Shown here one piece after another: positions 57,431 through 64,000 of a DNA stretch of 64,000 nucleotides. Source of the stretch: Streptomyces akebiae (GTDB lineage Bacteria; Actinomycetota; Actinomycetes; Streptomycetales; Streptomycetaceae); assembly GCF_019599145.1 (NCBI RefSeq), contig NZ_CP080647.1:5766001-5830000 (forward strand), read 5' to 3'. Within the stretch, counting starts at the first letter, position 1. Every line of letters begins with the position of its first letter. A model generated the notes under the pieces. That model saw only the letters and a program-made list of their open reading frames with translations, was not told where the DNA came from and did no database searches. A program made the translations under genes and the position numbers.

Positions 57431-59008
57431 TCAGACCCCGCTGGGGCTGGACGCGTCCTTGCCCTGGGCCGGCACGGGGGCCACGGCCCCGGCCGCGCCC
57501 CGGCCGTCCCCGTCGCCGTCCGAGTTGATCGTCTCGATGATCGCGAGCCGCTCGGGAGTGTCCTCGGGCTTGATGAAGCCGATGACGATGTACAGGACCA
57601 ACGAGACGGCCAGCGGGATGGACACCTGGAACTGCAGGGGCACGCCGCCGTCGAGGCTCCAGTGGATCGGGTAGTTCACCAGCCAGAAGGCGAACAGCCC
57701 GCACGCCCAGCTGGTGAGCGCCGCCGTCGGACCGGAGCGCCGGAACGGCCGCAGCAGGCCCAGCATCATCGGGATGGCCATGGGTCCCATCAGACCCGCC
57801 ACCCACTTGATGACGACGGTGATGATGTCCTTGAAGGCGGGCGAGTTGACCTGGGTCGCCGCCGCCATGGACAGACCGAGGAAGACGACCGTCGTGATCC
57901 GGGCGACCCGCAGCCCCTGCCCCTCGCTCCAGCTTCGCGCCCGGCGCCAGATCACCGGCGCGCAGTCCCGGGTGAAGACGGCCGCGATGGCGTTCGCGTC
58001 GGACGAGCACATGGCCATCGTGTGGGAGAAGAAGCCGACGATGACGAGGCCCAGCAGCCCGTGCGGCAGCAGCTGTTCGGTCATCAGGGCGTACGAGTCG
58101 GAGCCGTCGCCCTTCTCCGACGTCACCAGCAGCGGCGACATCCACATCGGGAAGAACAGCACCAGCGGCCAGACCAGCCACAGGGCGGCCGACAGCCGGG
58201 CGGAGCGCTCGGCCTCGTGCGGGGTCGCCGTGGCCATGTAGCGCTGGGCCTGGTTGAGCATGCCGCCGTTGTACTCGAAGAGCTTGATGAACAGGAAGGC
58301 GAGGAGGAAGACCGTGCCGTAGGGGCCCACCAGCGGTTCGGCGTGGCCGTCCAGCTTCGGGTGGTCCCACACGCCGAAGAAGCCGCCGTAGTCGCCGAGT
58401 TTCGCCACCACGGCGATGAACATGGCGATACCGGCGAGGAGCTGGATGACGAACTGGCCCAACTCGGTGAGCGCGTCGGCCCAGAGTCCGCCGATCGTGC
58501 AGTAGACGGCCGTGATCGTGCCGGTGATCAGGATGCCCTGGTTCAGGGACACGCCGGTGAAGACCGACAGCAGGGTCGCGATCGCGGCCCACTTGGCACC
58601 GACGTCCACGATCTTCAGCAGCATGCCGGACCAGGCCAACGCCTGCTGGGTGCCCAGGTTGTAACGGTTCTTCAGGTACTCGAGCGGGGAGGCGACATGC
58701 AGCCGTGAGCGCAGCCGGTTGATCCGCGGCGCGAACAGCTTGGAGCCGATGGCGATGCCGAGGGCGATCGGGAACGACCAGGTCACGAAGGACGTGACGC
58801 CGTAGGTGTAGGCGATGCCGGCGTAGCCGGTGAACATCACCGCGCTGTAGCCCGACATGTGGTGCGAGATGCCGGAGAGCCACCAGGGCATCTTGCCTCC
58901 GGCGGTGAAGAAGTCGCTGACGTTGTCCACGCGCTTGTGCGACCAGACGCCGATCGCGACCATCACACCGAAGTAGCCGATGAGCACGGCCCAGTCGAGA
59001 CTATTCAT
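57431..59008 (-). CDS. Sodium:solute symporter (SSS family)
   Basis: 525 residues from ATG 59008; GAAGGGGG is upstream. About 13 membrane helices, with typical SSS segments: DFFTAGGKMPWWLSGISHHM, YAGIAYTYGVTSFVTWSFP, GALWADALTELGQFVIQLL-type helix (GLWADALTELGQFVIQLLAG) and NAIAAVFTRDCAPVIWRRAR. The cytosolic C-terminus is acidic/Ala-rich. Substrates of SSS range from sugars and proline to pantothenate and cannot be told here. It lies beside a palindrome-controlled SDR pair, but on its own promoter. Confidence 0.93.
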   Translation of the reverse strand: MNSLDWAVLIGYFGVMVAIGVWSHKRVDNVSDFFTAGGKMPWWLSGISHHMSGYSAVMFTGYAGIAYTYGVTSFVTWSFPIALGIAIGSKLFAPRINRLRSRLHVASPLEYLKNRYNLGTQQALAWSGMLLKIVDVGAKWAAIATLLSVFTGVSLNQGILITGTITAVYCTIGGLWADALTELGQFVIQLLAGIAMFIAVVAKLGDYGGFFGVWDHPKLDGHAEPLVGPYGTVFLLAFLFIKLFEYNGGMLNQAQRYMATATPHEAERSARLSAALWLVWPLVLFFPMWMSPLLVTSEKGDGSDSYALMTEQLLPHGLLGLVIVGFFSHTMAMCSSDANAIAAVFTRDCAPVIWRRARSWSEGQGLRVARITTVVFLGLSMAAATQVNSPAFKDIITVVIKWVAGLMGPMAIPMMLGLLRPFRRSGPTAALTSWACGLFAFWLVNYPIHWSLDGGVPLQFQVSIPLAVSLVLYIVIGFIKPEDTPERLAIIETINSDGDGDGRGAAGAVAPVPAQGKDASSPSGV

Positions 59009-59249
59009 GGGCCCCCTTCCAGGGTCCGCCGCCAGGTTCAGACTTGGGTCAGGCATGTGAACTCTGGGTTCGGTGGCATGCCCACGGCAAGGAAGTGGAA
59101 GGTCAAGAGGAGGTAAAGAAGTTCCGGGCGATGACTTGGGTTTATGTATATGAACCTCGAATGGCCGAAAAGGATCACTGCCGCCGCACGGCGGAACACC
59201 GGCCGAGGCCGGGTCGGCACCCGGGTCGGCACCTCGGCCGACGCCGCGG

Positions 59250-60038
59250 TCAGCGCATCAGTTCCCCGGCGTTGACGAGCAGCGACTGGCCGGTGATCGC
59301 CCGTGCGCGGTCGGACGCCAGGAAGACCGCCGCGTCCGCCACGTCCCCGTCCGTGGCCAGCTCCGGCAGCGCCATCCGCTCGGTGAGCCGGCCCAGCACC
59401 TCCGCCTCGGGCACGCCCTCACCGTGCGCCGTGAACCGTACGTACGCCTCGACGGGCGGTCCCCACATCCAGCCCGGCAGCACGGTGTTGACCCGGATCC
59501 GGTGCGGCCCCAGCTCCCGGGCCAGCGAGTACATCGCACTGGTCAGCGCGCCCTTGGACGCCGCGTACGCCGCCTGCCGCACCTGTGAGGGCGCGGCCAC
59601 CGCCGACTGTGTGCCGATGATGACGACCGAGCCGCCGCCGGCCGCCTTCAGGCCGGGCAGGCAGGCCCGGGTCATCCGCAGGGTGCCCAGCAGGTTCACG
59701 TCGAGGACCGCCTGCCAGGTGGCGAAGTCGGCGTCCTCCAGCCCTCCGAAGTAGCTGTCCCAGGCCGCCACGTGAACCACCGCGTGCACACCACCGAACC
59801 GCTCCCGCGCCAGCGCCGCGAGCGCCGAGCACTGTGCCTCGTCGGTGATGTCGGTCGCCCGGTACGCCGTGTGCGCGCCGTCCGGGTCCACGTCCGCCGC
59901 GGCCTTGGCGAGATTCGCCTCCGTACGCGCGCCCAGGACGGCGTTCCCGCCGTCCCGTACGACCGCGGCCGCGACCCGCTGGCCGAGGCCGGGCCCGACT
60001 CCCGAGACGACGACGGTCCTTCCCGCGAGCAGTGACAT
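59250..60038 (-). CDS. Short-chain dehydrogenase/reductase
   Basis: 262 residues; ATG 60038 with GGGAGGT six bases upstream. NAD(P) motif VVSGVGPGLGQRVAAAVV, VVHVAAWDSYFGGL in place of NNAG, catalytic Ser (GSVVIIGTQSAVAAPS) and the YxxxK site (AAYAASKGALTSAMYSLAR). It is transcribed divergently from the dimeric-barrel gene, with palindrome site 7 between them, and should be repressed together with it. The substrate is unknown, though it fits the catabolic group. Confidence 0.9.
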   Translation of the reverse strand: MSLLAGRTVVVSGVGPGLGQRVAAAVVRDGGNAVLGARTEANLAKAAADVDPDGAHTAYRATDITDEAQCSALAALARERFGGVHAVVHVAAWDSYFGGLEDADFATWQAVLDVNLLGTLRMTRACLPGLKAAGGGSVVIIGTQSAVAAPSQVRQAAYAASKGALTSAMYSLARELGPHRIRVNTVLPGWMWGPPVEAYVRFTAHGEGVPEAEVLGRLTERMALPELATDGDVADAAVFLASDRARAITGQSLLVNAGELMR

Positions 60039-60066
60039 CGGAGACCTCCCGGCTCTGGCACATTAT

Positions 60067-60081
60067 CTGACGGAGCGTCAG
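60067..60081. promoter_or_regulatory. CTGAC-N5-GTCAG palindrome, site 7
   Basis: CTGACGGAGCGTCAG, extended to TCTGACG and CGTCAGA arms of 7 bp around GAG. It lies 29 bases before the minus-strand SDR start and 38 bases before the plus-strand start, so one bound dimer could repress both directions. Confidence 0.78.
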
Positions 60082-60118
60082 AGTATGGGCGACCGCAGGT
60101 GGACGGAAGGGAAAGCAC

Positions 60119-61012
60119 ATGAGCGAGGGGAAGCGCATGGGCGAGGGGAAGCACCTGAGTGGGCGCGAGCGCGGGAGCGAGGACACCCGCAGCGCCACGT
60201 ACGCCGAACTGGCCGCCGTCGGCCCCTACGGCGTCCGCCCCGGCCACGCCCTGATCACGATGGTCGAGCCGCACCCGGGCCACGAGTACGCGTACAACCG
60301 CTGGTACGAGGACGACCACTACTACGCGGGCGCGATGGCCATGCCCTGGATGTTCGCCGGTCGCCGCTGGGTCGCCACCCGCGACCTCCAACTCCTCCGC
60401 GTCCCCGAGAAGTCGGCGATCGCCCAGCCGGTCACCGCCGGCTGCTACCTCTCCACGTACTGGATCACCGACGGCCGCTACGACGACCACATGCGCTGGA
60501 CCGTCGCCATCAACAAACGGCTGAATCGCGACGCGCGCGTCTATCAGGACCGTACGCATGTCTTCACCGCGTTCCAGGACCACGAGGCGACCGTCTACCG
60601 CGACGGTGCCGCCGGGCCACGCGACGTCCACGCCCTCGACCATCCGTACGCGGGCCTCGTGCTCCAGGTCGTCGACGCCGAAGGGCCCGAGCAGCGGGCG
60701 GAGTTGCTGGAGTGGCTGCGGTCCCGCCACCTCCCGAAGCGGCTCGCCGGTTCACCGGCCGCGATGGTCACGGTCTTCCGGCCCACTCCGCTGCCCCTCG
60801 ACCGGATGTCGTACGTCAAGCAGGTCGAGGGTGTCGACACCCGCCTGACCCTCCTCTGGTTCCTGGAGGCCGACCCACGCGACTGCTGGGAGGCGTCCTT
60901 CGGCGGACTGGGGGAGGCGGTCGCCGAAGGCGGGCTGGGAAGGCTGGAGTTGCTGGCACCGTTCGTCCCCACGGTGCCGGGGACGGACAGGTACGTGGAC
61001 CGGCTGCGCTAG
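60119..61012 (+). CDS. Conserved hypothetical protein, probable dimeric alpha+beta barrel (EthD-like)
   Basis: 297 residues; ATG 60119 with GGAAGGGAAA upstream. The N-terminus is charged (EGKRMGEGKHLSGRER). Then come two ferredoxin-like halves: HALITMVEPHPGHEYAYNRW followed by YEDDHYYAGAMAMPWMFAGR, and later LVLQVVDAEGPEQRAELLEW with AMVTVFRPTPLP. This fits the EthD/DABB stress-responsive or small-enzyme fold. Divergent from the SDR and sharing site 7, it probably belongs to the same pathway, perhaps as a small monooxygenase or a substrate-binding protein. The function is not known. Confidence 0.85.
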   Translation: MSEGKRMGEGKHLSGRERGSEDTRSATYAELAAVGPYGVRPGHALITMVEPHPGHEYAYNRWYEDDHYYAGAMAMPWMFAGRRWVATRDLQLLRVPEKSAIAQPVTAGCYLSTYWITDGRYDDHMRWTVAINKRLNRDARVYQDRTHVFTAFQDHEATVYRDGAAGPRDVHALDHPYAGLVLQVVDAEGPEQRAELLEWLRSRHLPKRLAGSPAAMVTVFRPTPLPLDRMSYVKQVEGVDTRLTLLWFLEADPRDCWEASFGGLGEAVAEGGLGRLELLAPFVPTVPGTDRYVDRLR

Positions 61013-61045
61013 GCCCCCTGGCCGGGCCCAGGGACGTCCGGGCAA

Positions 61046-61063
61046 GGCCGAGCCCCCTCGGCC
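61046..61063. terminator. Hairpin between convergent genes
   Basis: GGCCGA (61046-61051) and TCGGCC (61058-61063) around a 6-base loop, between genes ending at 61012 and 61150. Confidence 0.4.
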
Positions 61064-61149
61064 AGGACGGCGGGCCGGTCGAGAGGGCTCTGTCGGTGGT
61101 GCTTGTGGAGTTGTCGTTCAGGCGCTCGGTCGAGGGCCGGAACCGTGTC

Positions 61150-61341
61150 TCAGGCCTTGACCGAGGAGACGAAGGTGTTCCACGCGTCGGCGGGGAACGC
61201 CAGGGTGGGGCCGTCGGTGACCTTGGAGTCCCGGACCGCCATGGTGGACAGGACGGGGGACTTGATCTCGACGCACGCGCCGTTTCCCTGGGAGTAGGAG
61301 GACTTGACCCACCTGTCCGTGGCGCCTTGCTGAATTGCCAT
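61150..61341 (-). CDS. DUF397 small protein
   Basis: 63 residues; GGAG lies just upstream of ATG 61341. DUF397 motifs: DRWVKSSYSQGNGACVEIKS, VLSTMAVRDSKVTDGPTLAF and PADAWNTFVSSVKA. It is the partner of a DUF5753 HTH protein whose gene ends 334 bases upstream on the same strand, further apart than at the other such locus. It is probably an antagonist of that regulator in a WhiJ-like switch. Confidence 0.92.
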   Translation of the reverse strand: MAIQQGATDRWVKSSYSQGNGACVEIKSPVLSTMAVRDSKVTDGPTLAFPADAWNTFVSSVKA

Positions 61342-61675
61342 TTCTGCTCCGGTGCTGGTTCGTCGCTGAGTTGCTGTCGCCGCGCCGCGGGATCCATCGG
61401 AGCCCGCGGTTCGGTTTGCGCCAAGACTGGTGACCTCCTGGCGTGATCGACGCTACTCGTCAGCATCGGCAGACGAAGCGACTATTCACTCGTGCGGGTG
61501 GCATATTCCAATATGGTCTTCCATTGGGCCATGTGGAGGGTGTATCTTCCGGCGCTTCCTCGTTCAGGAGCTTTCCAGGGCGTCTGAAATCGCTCCGAGG
61601 GGCGAGAAGCGAGGCGCCGGCCGGGAGTTCGCTGTCCGGAGTCCGCTGTCGGGGAGTTCGCTGTCCGGGAGGAGA
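61342..61675. other. Gene-free region between DUF397 and HTH genes
   Basis: 334 bases. It holds an AT-rich palindrome (61502-61515) and a direct repeat of GGAGTTCGCTGTCC near 61620-61670, where the intervening unit reads GGAGTCCGCTGTCG. I see no gene. Probably the promoter of the DUF397 gene. Confidence 0.55.
61502..61515. promoter_or_regulatory. AT-rich palindrome upstream of the DUF397 gene
   Basis: CATATTCCAATATG has 6-bp complementary arms around CC, in AT-rich DNA. It is analogous in position to the AT-rich palindrome at the other WhiJ-like locus and may be its regulator's target. Confidence 0.45.
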
Positions 61676-62533
61676 TCAGCGCGCGTACTCCTTCGCGACG
61701 TTCTCGATGAACTGCCGTGACTGCTCCACGTTCAGCGCCTGGGCCCGGAGATGCTCGTACATGACGGTGTACTTCTGCACGTCGTGCGGCTTCTCCAGGT
61801 AGAGGTCGCTGGTCACCCCTTCGATGTACACCACGCTCGAATCGGCCGCGTCGACGAACTCCAGGATGGCGTACTGGCCGTTGATGCCCGGATGGGCTCC
61901 GACCTCGAACGGCAGCACCTGGACCGTGACATGGGGGACCTGGGACAACTCGATGAGGTGCTCCAGCTGTTCGCGCATCACCGACCGGGAGCCCACCACG
62001 CGGCGCAGGGCCGCCTCGTCCAGCACCGTCCACAGCCGCAGCGGGTTGGTGTCGGTGGTGACACGGTCCTGGCGCCGTATGCGCACTTCCACGCGCTTGT
62101 CGATCTCGGTCGTCGACGTCTCGGGCAGCGCGCCTCTGATGATGGCCTCGGCGTACGGGCGGCTCTGCAGCAGCCCGGGGACGACCTGGGGATCGTAGAC
62201 CCGCAGCGATTCCGCGTCGGTCTCCAGACCGATGTAGACGCTGTACGGTACGTCCCCGAACGCGTGCCACCAGCCCTGCTGGCGGGAGTCCTTGGCCATC
62301 TGCATCAGGGAGTCGACGACTCTCTGGTCCTCGACCTCGTAGACACCGCAGAGGTCGCGGACGTCGCGCTGGCTGATGGAGCGGCGGCCGTTCTCCAGGC
62401 GGCTGATCTTCGACTGGGAGACCAGCAGTCGCTCGGCGACCTCTTCGGCGGTCATGCCCTTGAGCTCGCGGAGCCGACGCAGCTCCTGGCCCAACCGGCG
62501 TCGCCTGACGGTGGGATTGACATTGGACGCCAC
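61676..62533 (-). CDS. Helix-turn-helix regulator with DUF5753 (WhiJ-like)
   Basis: 285 residues from GTG 62533, with GGAGGT about 10 bases upstream. XRE HTH: AEEVAERLLVSQSKISRLEN. DUF5753: DPQVVPGLLQSRPYAEAIIR, VMREQLEHLIELSQVPHVTV and VLPFEVGAHPGINGQYAILE. It is the second WhiJ-like regulator in the window and pairs with the DUF397 gene at 61150. Its target is unknown. Unlike the first locus, no ATP-binding anti-sigma gene is adjacent. Confidence 0.93.
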   Translation of the reverse strand: MASNVNPTVRRRRLGQELRRLRELKGMTAEEVAERLLVSQSKISRLENGRRSISQRDVRDLCGVYEVEDQRVVDSLMQMAKDSRQQGWWHAFGDVPYSVYIGLETDAESLRVYDPQVVPGLLQSRPYAEAIIRGALPETSTTEIDKRVEVRIRRQDRVTTDTNPLRLWTVLDEAALRRVVGSRSVMREQLEHLIELSQVPHVTVQVLPFEVGAHPGINGQYAILEFVDAADSSVVYIEGVTSDLYLEKPHDVQKYTVMYEHLRAQALNVEQSRQFIENVAKEYAR

Positions 62534-62713
62534 GGGACGTGCACCTCCGGCTGCGGGCCTCTACTTTGTGTATCTGTTGCTGAGCAGATTGCCACCAAGG
62601 TGCTGAGTACCGCTGGAAAACAGCGGATATGCGCTGCGCACGCGCCGTTTGCGCCGGTGCTTTCCCGTCGTGGAGGGATCTCCGCCGGATGTTCGCGGGA
62701 CACCTGCGAGCGG

Positions 62714-62757
62714 GGCGCGAGAAAGGCGCGAGAAGGGCGCGAGAAGGGCGCGAGAAG
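62714..62757. repeat. 11-bp tandem repeat, four copies
   Basis: GGCGCGAGAAG (first copy ends AAA) repeated head-to-tail from 62714 to 62757, close to the 50-bp palindrome. Confidence 0.85.
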
Positions 62758-62772
62758 GGTGCGGACATGCGG

Positions 62773-62822
62773 TCGCGCGGGGCGTGTGCGGCCGTACGTA
62801 CGGCCGCACACGCCCCGCGCGA
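62773..62822. terminator. 50-bp perfect palindrome
   Basis: The left 25 bases (62773-62797, TCGCGCGGGG ... GCCGTAC) are fully complementary to the right 25 (62798-62822) with no loop, centred on GTAC/GTAC. It lies about 300 bases downstream of the GOLPH3-like gene and upstream of the HTH gene, both minus strand. A terminator role is most likely, but this length could also mark a processing or recombination site. Confidence 0.8.
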
Positions 62823-62915
62823 ACCGGCGGCTCCCGGACGGGTTCTGGGGTCCCTGCGAGCGGTCCGGTGCCTGCGATGCAAGTGGTGCGGGCTGTGCGA
62901 TGTGCGGGTGGTGCG

Positions 62916-62945
62916 GTTGCGAAGCGGTGCGTTGCGAAGCGGTGC
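62916..62945. repeat. 15-bp tandem duplication
   Basis: GTTGCGAAGCGGTGC twice head-to-tail. Confidence 0.8.
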
Positions 62946-63070
62946 GTGATGCGCGGAGCACGTGGTGCGGTGGGACCGGGACCCGCGGCTCTGGGGTCCG
63001 ACTCCCACACGCACCTCGGTGCCTCAGCGCGTGCTTCAGCGCGTGCTTCGGTGCTTCAAGTAGTTCACGT

Positions 63071-63119
63071 GTGCAGGTGGTTCGCGTGGTGCAGGTGGTT
63101 CATGTGGTGCGGGTGGTTC
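63071..63119. repeat. 18-bp tandem repeat, GTG-rich
   Basis: GTGCAGGTGGTTCGCGTG at 63071-63088, then a copy with two changes at 63089-63106 and a partial third ending at the stop of the GOLPH3-like gene. Confidence 0.8.
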
Positions 63120-63878
63120 TCAGTGCGCCACCACGCGGGCCATCGAGCCACGGCGTGGCTGCATCGGAACGCCGCGCGCGGGCTCCGGTGCGGGCGGCCT
63201 GGCGCCGGGGGCGGCCTGACGGCCGGTCGGTGCCGGGCTGCGACGCGGCTGTGCGGCCACGCCGTTCTGCACGTCCATGACGGCGTGGGCCACCAGGCCA
63301 CCCATGGGGTCGTGCCGGATCAGGTCCCGCAGCCGGGAGCGGGACGAGCGTCCCTCGTTCCCCGGATACAGGTGCTTGCCGAGGCCGACCGCGTGCGCCA
63401 GGGCGGCGAGCGCCGCGGTCCGCGGGTCCGGCGGGACGCCGGTACGGATCGCGGAGTCCAGTCGGGCTCGTATCTCCCGGCTGATCTCGGTCTGACTCGC
63501 CTGGTAGCGAGTCGTCGGCAGCACTCCGCACATCTGGCCCGCCACGGCATGCACCATGCCGCACCGCTCCAGATGCGAGAGGTAGGTCTGGCGGAGCCCG
63601 AGACGCGGCCCGCCAATCCAGTGGATAGCACGTACCGGAGCGCCACGCCTTCGCAGCAACTCCAACGCGCAGTCCAAAGTCGGATCTCCAGTCGGCCGTG
63701 GGGACACCACGGCGATACGATCCCCGTCTGGGGCTATCCGTCCGGCCAGCGCCAGCTCCACTAGCTGCGCTCCGGCCAGACCAAGGTCGAGCGACTGCGG
63801 CTGTGCGGTGGTACCCGTGGCCGGGTCCAGCGCCAGTAGCAGAAGCTCCTCCGGAAGTGTTCTGCGGCTCATGCCCAT
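63120..63878 (-). CDS. GOLPH3/VPS74-like (GPP34) protein
   Basis: 252 residues; ATG 63878 with GGGGAGG a few bases upstream. The N-terminus LPEELLLLALDPATGTT is the hallmark of the GPP34 family, followed by LDLGLAGAQLVELALAGRI and the helical core (DPTLDCALELLRRRGAPV, YLSHLERCGMVH). Eukaryotic members bind phosphoinositides at the Golgi; bacterial ones are uncharacterised and numerous in Streptomyces, possibly lipid-binding. The last 50 residues are Pro/Ala/Arg-rich. It ends against the repeat region. Confidence 0.9.
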   Translation of the reverse strand: MGMSRRTLPEELLLLALDPATGTTAQPQSLDLGLAGAQLVELALAGRIAPDGDRIAVVSPRPTGDPTLDCALELLRRRGAPVRAIHWIGGPRLGLRQTYLSHLERCGMVHAVAGQMCGVLPTTRYQASQTEISREIRARLDSAIRTGVPPDPRTAALAALAHAVGLGKHLYPGNEGRSSRSRLRDLIRHDPMGGLVAHAVMDVQNGVAAQPRRSPAPTGRQAAPGARPPAPEPARGVPMQPRRGSMARVVAH

Positions 63879-64000
63879 CCATGCCTCCCCGCGTGGATGA
63901 ATGACAGGGTGACCCCTCTCACATTGGTCTGTCGAGAGTGCGTGACCGGAATGTAGTGGAACCGGTAGGTATGTCGTTCTCGTCTACCGGAGGGGTTAAG

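Larger units (their letters stand above)
62534..63119. other. Repeat-filled gene-free region
   Basis: 586 bases with no supported gene. It contains an 11-bp tandem repeat, a 50-bp perfect palindrome, a 15-bp tandem duplication and an 18-bp GTG-rich tandem repeat. Open frames here are repeat-driven. Confidence 0.7.

Overview
The window is high-GC actinobacterial DNA and looks like a Streptomyces chromosome arm. The evidence is strong GC bias at third codon positions, many GTG and TTG starts, ATGA/GTGA gene overlaps, a SARP/AfsR regulator, DUF397/DUF5753 (WhiJ-like) loci, DUF574 and GOLPH3-like proteins, and coenzyme F420 genes. I support about 60 protein genes. I saw no rRNA, no convincing tRNA, no CRISPR array and no intact insertion sequence.

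Layout. 1-4.1 kb: end of an OmpR-type regulator, its histidine kinase, two Ser/Gly-rich exported proteins and a lipoprotein. 4.2-8.4 kb: an enoyl-CoA hydratase / DUF35 / Ltp-type thiolase operon, divergent from an acyl-CoA ligase. 8.5-12.4 kb: a DUF6247 protein, a 64-residue peptide with three repeats, and a large SARP-NB-ARC-TPR regulator. 12.6-14.8 kb: amidohydrolase plus F420/flavin oxidoreductase. 15-16.7 kb: a decayed ABC ATPase, small proteins and a divergent GntR regulator. 16.7-20.8 kb: nucleotidyltransferase, ABC exporter and LuxR regulator. 20.9-22.6 kb: two related secreted proteins, possibly aerolysin-like. 22.8-28.7 kb: SDR, luciferase-like oxidoreductase, D-aminoacylase-like hydrolase, aldehyde dehydrogenase and a blasticidin-S-deaminase-like enzyme. 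28.7-42 kb: mixed single genes, including a WhiJ-like locus with an anti-sigma-like ATPase. 42-51 kb: another LLM oxidoreductase, a secreted M6 protease, FO synthase (fbiC) and a LamG protein. 51.5-57.4 kb: AAA/TPR ATPase, an ADP-ribosylglycohydrolase-like pseudoenzyme, a 119-bp tandem repeat array, GNAT and a chloramphenicol-phosphotransferase-like kinase. 57.4-64 kb: sodium:solute symporter, a divergent SDR/dimeric-barrel pair, a second WhiJ-like locus and a GOLPH3-like protein.

How genes connect. The most striking pattern is a 15-bp palindrome, CTGAC-N5-GTCAG. It occurs seven times, always just upstream of CoA, redox or hydrolase genes: two copies at 6.63-6.67 kb and single copies at 12.55, 22.71, 23.55, 23.61 and 60.07 kb. 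I infer a dispersed catabolic regulon under one TetR-like repressor encoded outside the window. The hydratase, DUF35 and Ltp genes suggest a retro-aldol step like that of steroid side-chain degradation, but the substrate is unknown. FO synthase in the same window would supply F420 to some of the LLM oxidoreductases. Other candidates for new biology are the repeat peptide beside the SARP regulator, the aerolysin-like pair, the metal-site-less ADP-ribosylglycohydrolase beside a large NTPase, and several long perfect palindromes.
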